Shown here: one piece after another, positions 63,930 to 64,000 of the stretch | Layout of the letters: the number at the start of each line of letters is the position of its first letter | Position numbering within the stretch: position 1 is the first letter of the stretch | Assembly (NCBI RefSeq): GCF_000732195.1 | Contig: NZ_JNNU01000002.1 | Coordinates: forward strand, 248,001-312,000 | From: Neorhizobium vignae | GTDB lineage: Bacteria > Pseudomonadota > Alphaproteobacteria > Rhizobiales > Rhizobiaceae | Length of the DNA stretch: 64,000 bases | Direction of reading: 5' to 3' | Made by a program: the position numbers and the translations under genes | The notes under the pieces: generated by a model | The model's database searches: none | Seen by the model: the letters and a program-made list of their open reading frames with translations, nothing else | Told to the model about the DNA's origin: nothing

Positions 63930-64000
63930 GGGATGGACTCCATTACGACAACGGTTGCGGTGTTTTATGCAAATTGGTCGCGTCAGCCGGGGGCGGGGGC

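Overview
The window is GC-rich and almost fully coding. It looks like a chromosome-type segment of a Rhizobiales alphaproteobacterium of the Rhizobium/Agrobacterium group. Evidence: a eukaryotic-type glutamine synthetase (glnII) divergent from a gstI-like gene, rhizobial small-protein families, a RIME-like intergenic repeat, and a urease cluster that carries the extra 'urease region' membrane protein between ureC and ureE.

Layout. 0-2.5 kb: an HxlR regulator divergent from a SnoaL/SDR pair (the SDR runs off the left edge), then an lldD-type alpha-hydroxy-acid dehydrogenase. 2.5-4.9 kb: a DUF1127 mini-gene, a nuclease-like exported protein, a YoeB toxin remnant and a complete hicAB module. 4.9-8.65 kb (minus strand): a tightly overlapping purine/ureide catabolism operon (puuE, uraD, allA, uraH, metallophosphoesterase), split by a hepT-mntA toxin-antitoxin pair. 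8.7-13.5 kb: azlCD with an AraC regulator, a DUF1045 protein, and a head-to-head FAD oxidoreductase/MnmD pair. 13.5-19.8 kb: two glycine-zipper secreted proteins flanking a solitary cheD, a small membrane protein and a large multi-PAS hybrid histidine kinase. 20-24 kb: a DEAD-box helicase with a disordered RG-rich tail, an SDR and an EamA transporter. 24-27.2 kb: the conserved ATP-grasp / alpha-E / transglutaminase operon of unknown pathway, followed by a broken VapBC-like module. 27.7-33.3 kb: a J-domain-like protein, a ROK regulator and a xylFHG-type sugar ABC transporter with a perfect palindromic operator. 33.4-35.2 kb: small proteins, a truncated haemoglobin, a small membrane protein and DUF2325. 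35.3-38.1 kb: preT-preA (dihydropyrimidine dehydrogenase). 38.6-40.5 kb: an array of six small secreted proteins built on a 640-bp tandem duplication. 40.7-44.6 kb: LysR/YeiH, then gstI/glnII with a sigma-54 promoter. 44.6-53.9 kb: RutR-like regulator, beta-ureidopropionase, a RIME-like inverted repeat with a DUF559 gene, dihydropyrimidinase, a cupin, and a four-gene ABC uptake system. 54-58.8 kb: an RND efflux pair. 58.8-59.6 kb: a Crp/Fnr regulator preceded by an anaerobox-like site. 59.7-64 kb (minus): ureG, ureF, ureE, a DUF2459-type protein and ureC.

A common theme is nitrogen salvage. Purine ureides, pyrimidines and urea are broken down to ammonium, and GlnII assimilates it. The two separated halves of the reductive pyrimidine pathway (preTA at 35 kb; beta-ureidopropionase/dihydropyrimidinase at 45-49 kb) each have an upstream inverted repeat of similar form, which suggests one regulator (RutR) for both. 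The most unusual structures are the recent tandem amplification of secreted mini-proteins, the toxin-antitoxin pair embedded in the ureide operon, and the scars of two other toxin-antitoxin modules. All functions are read from sequence motifs and gene context; no database search was run.
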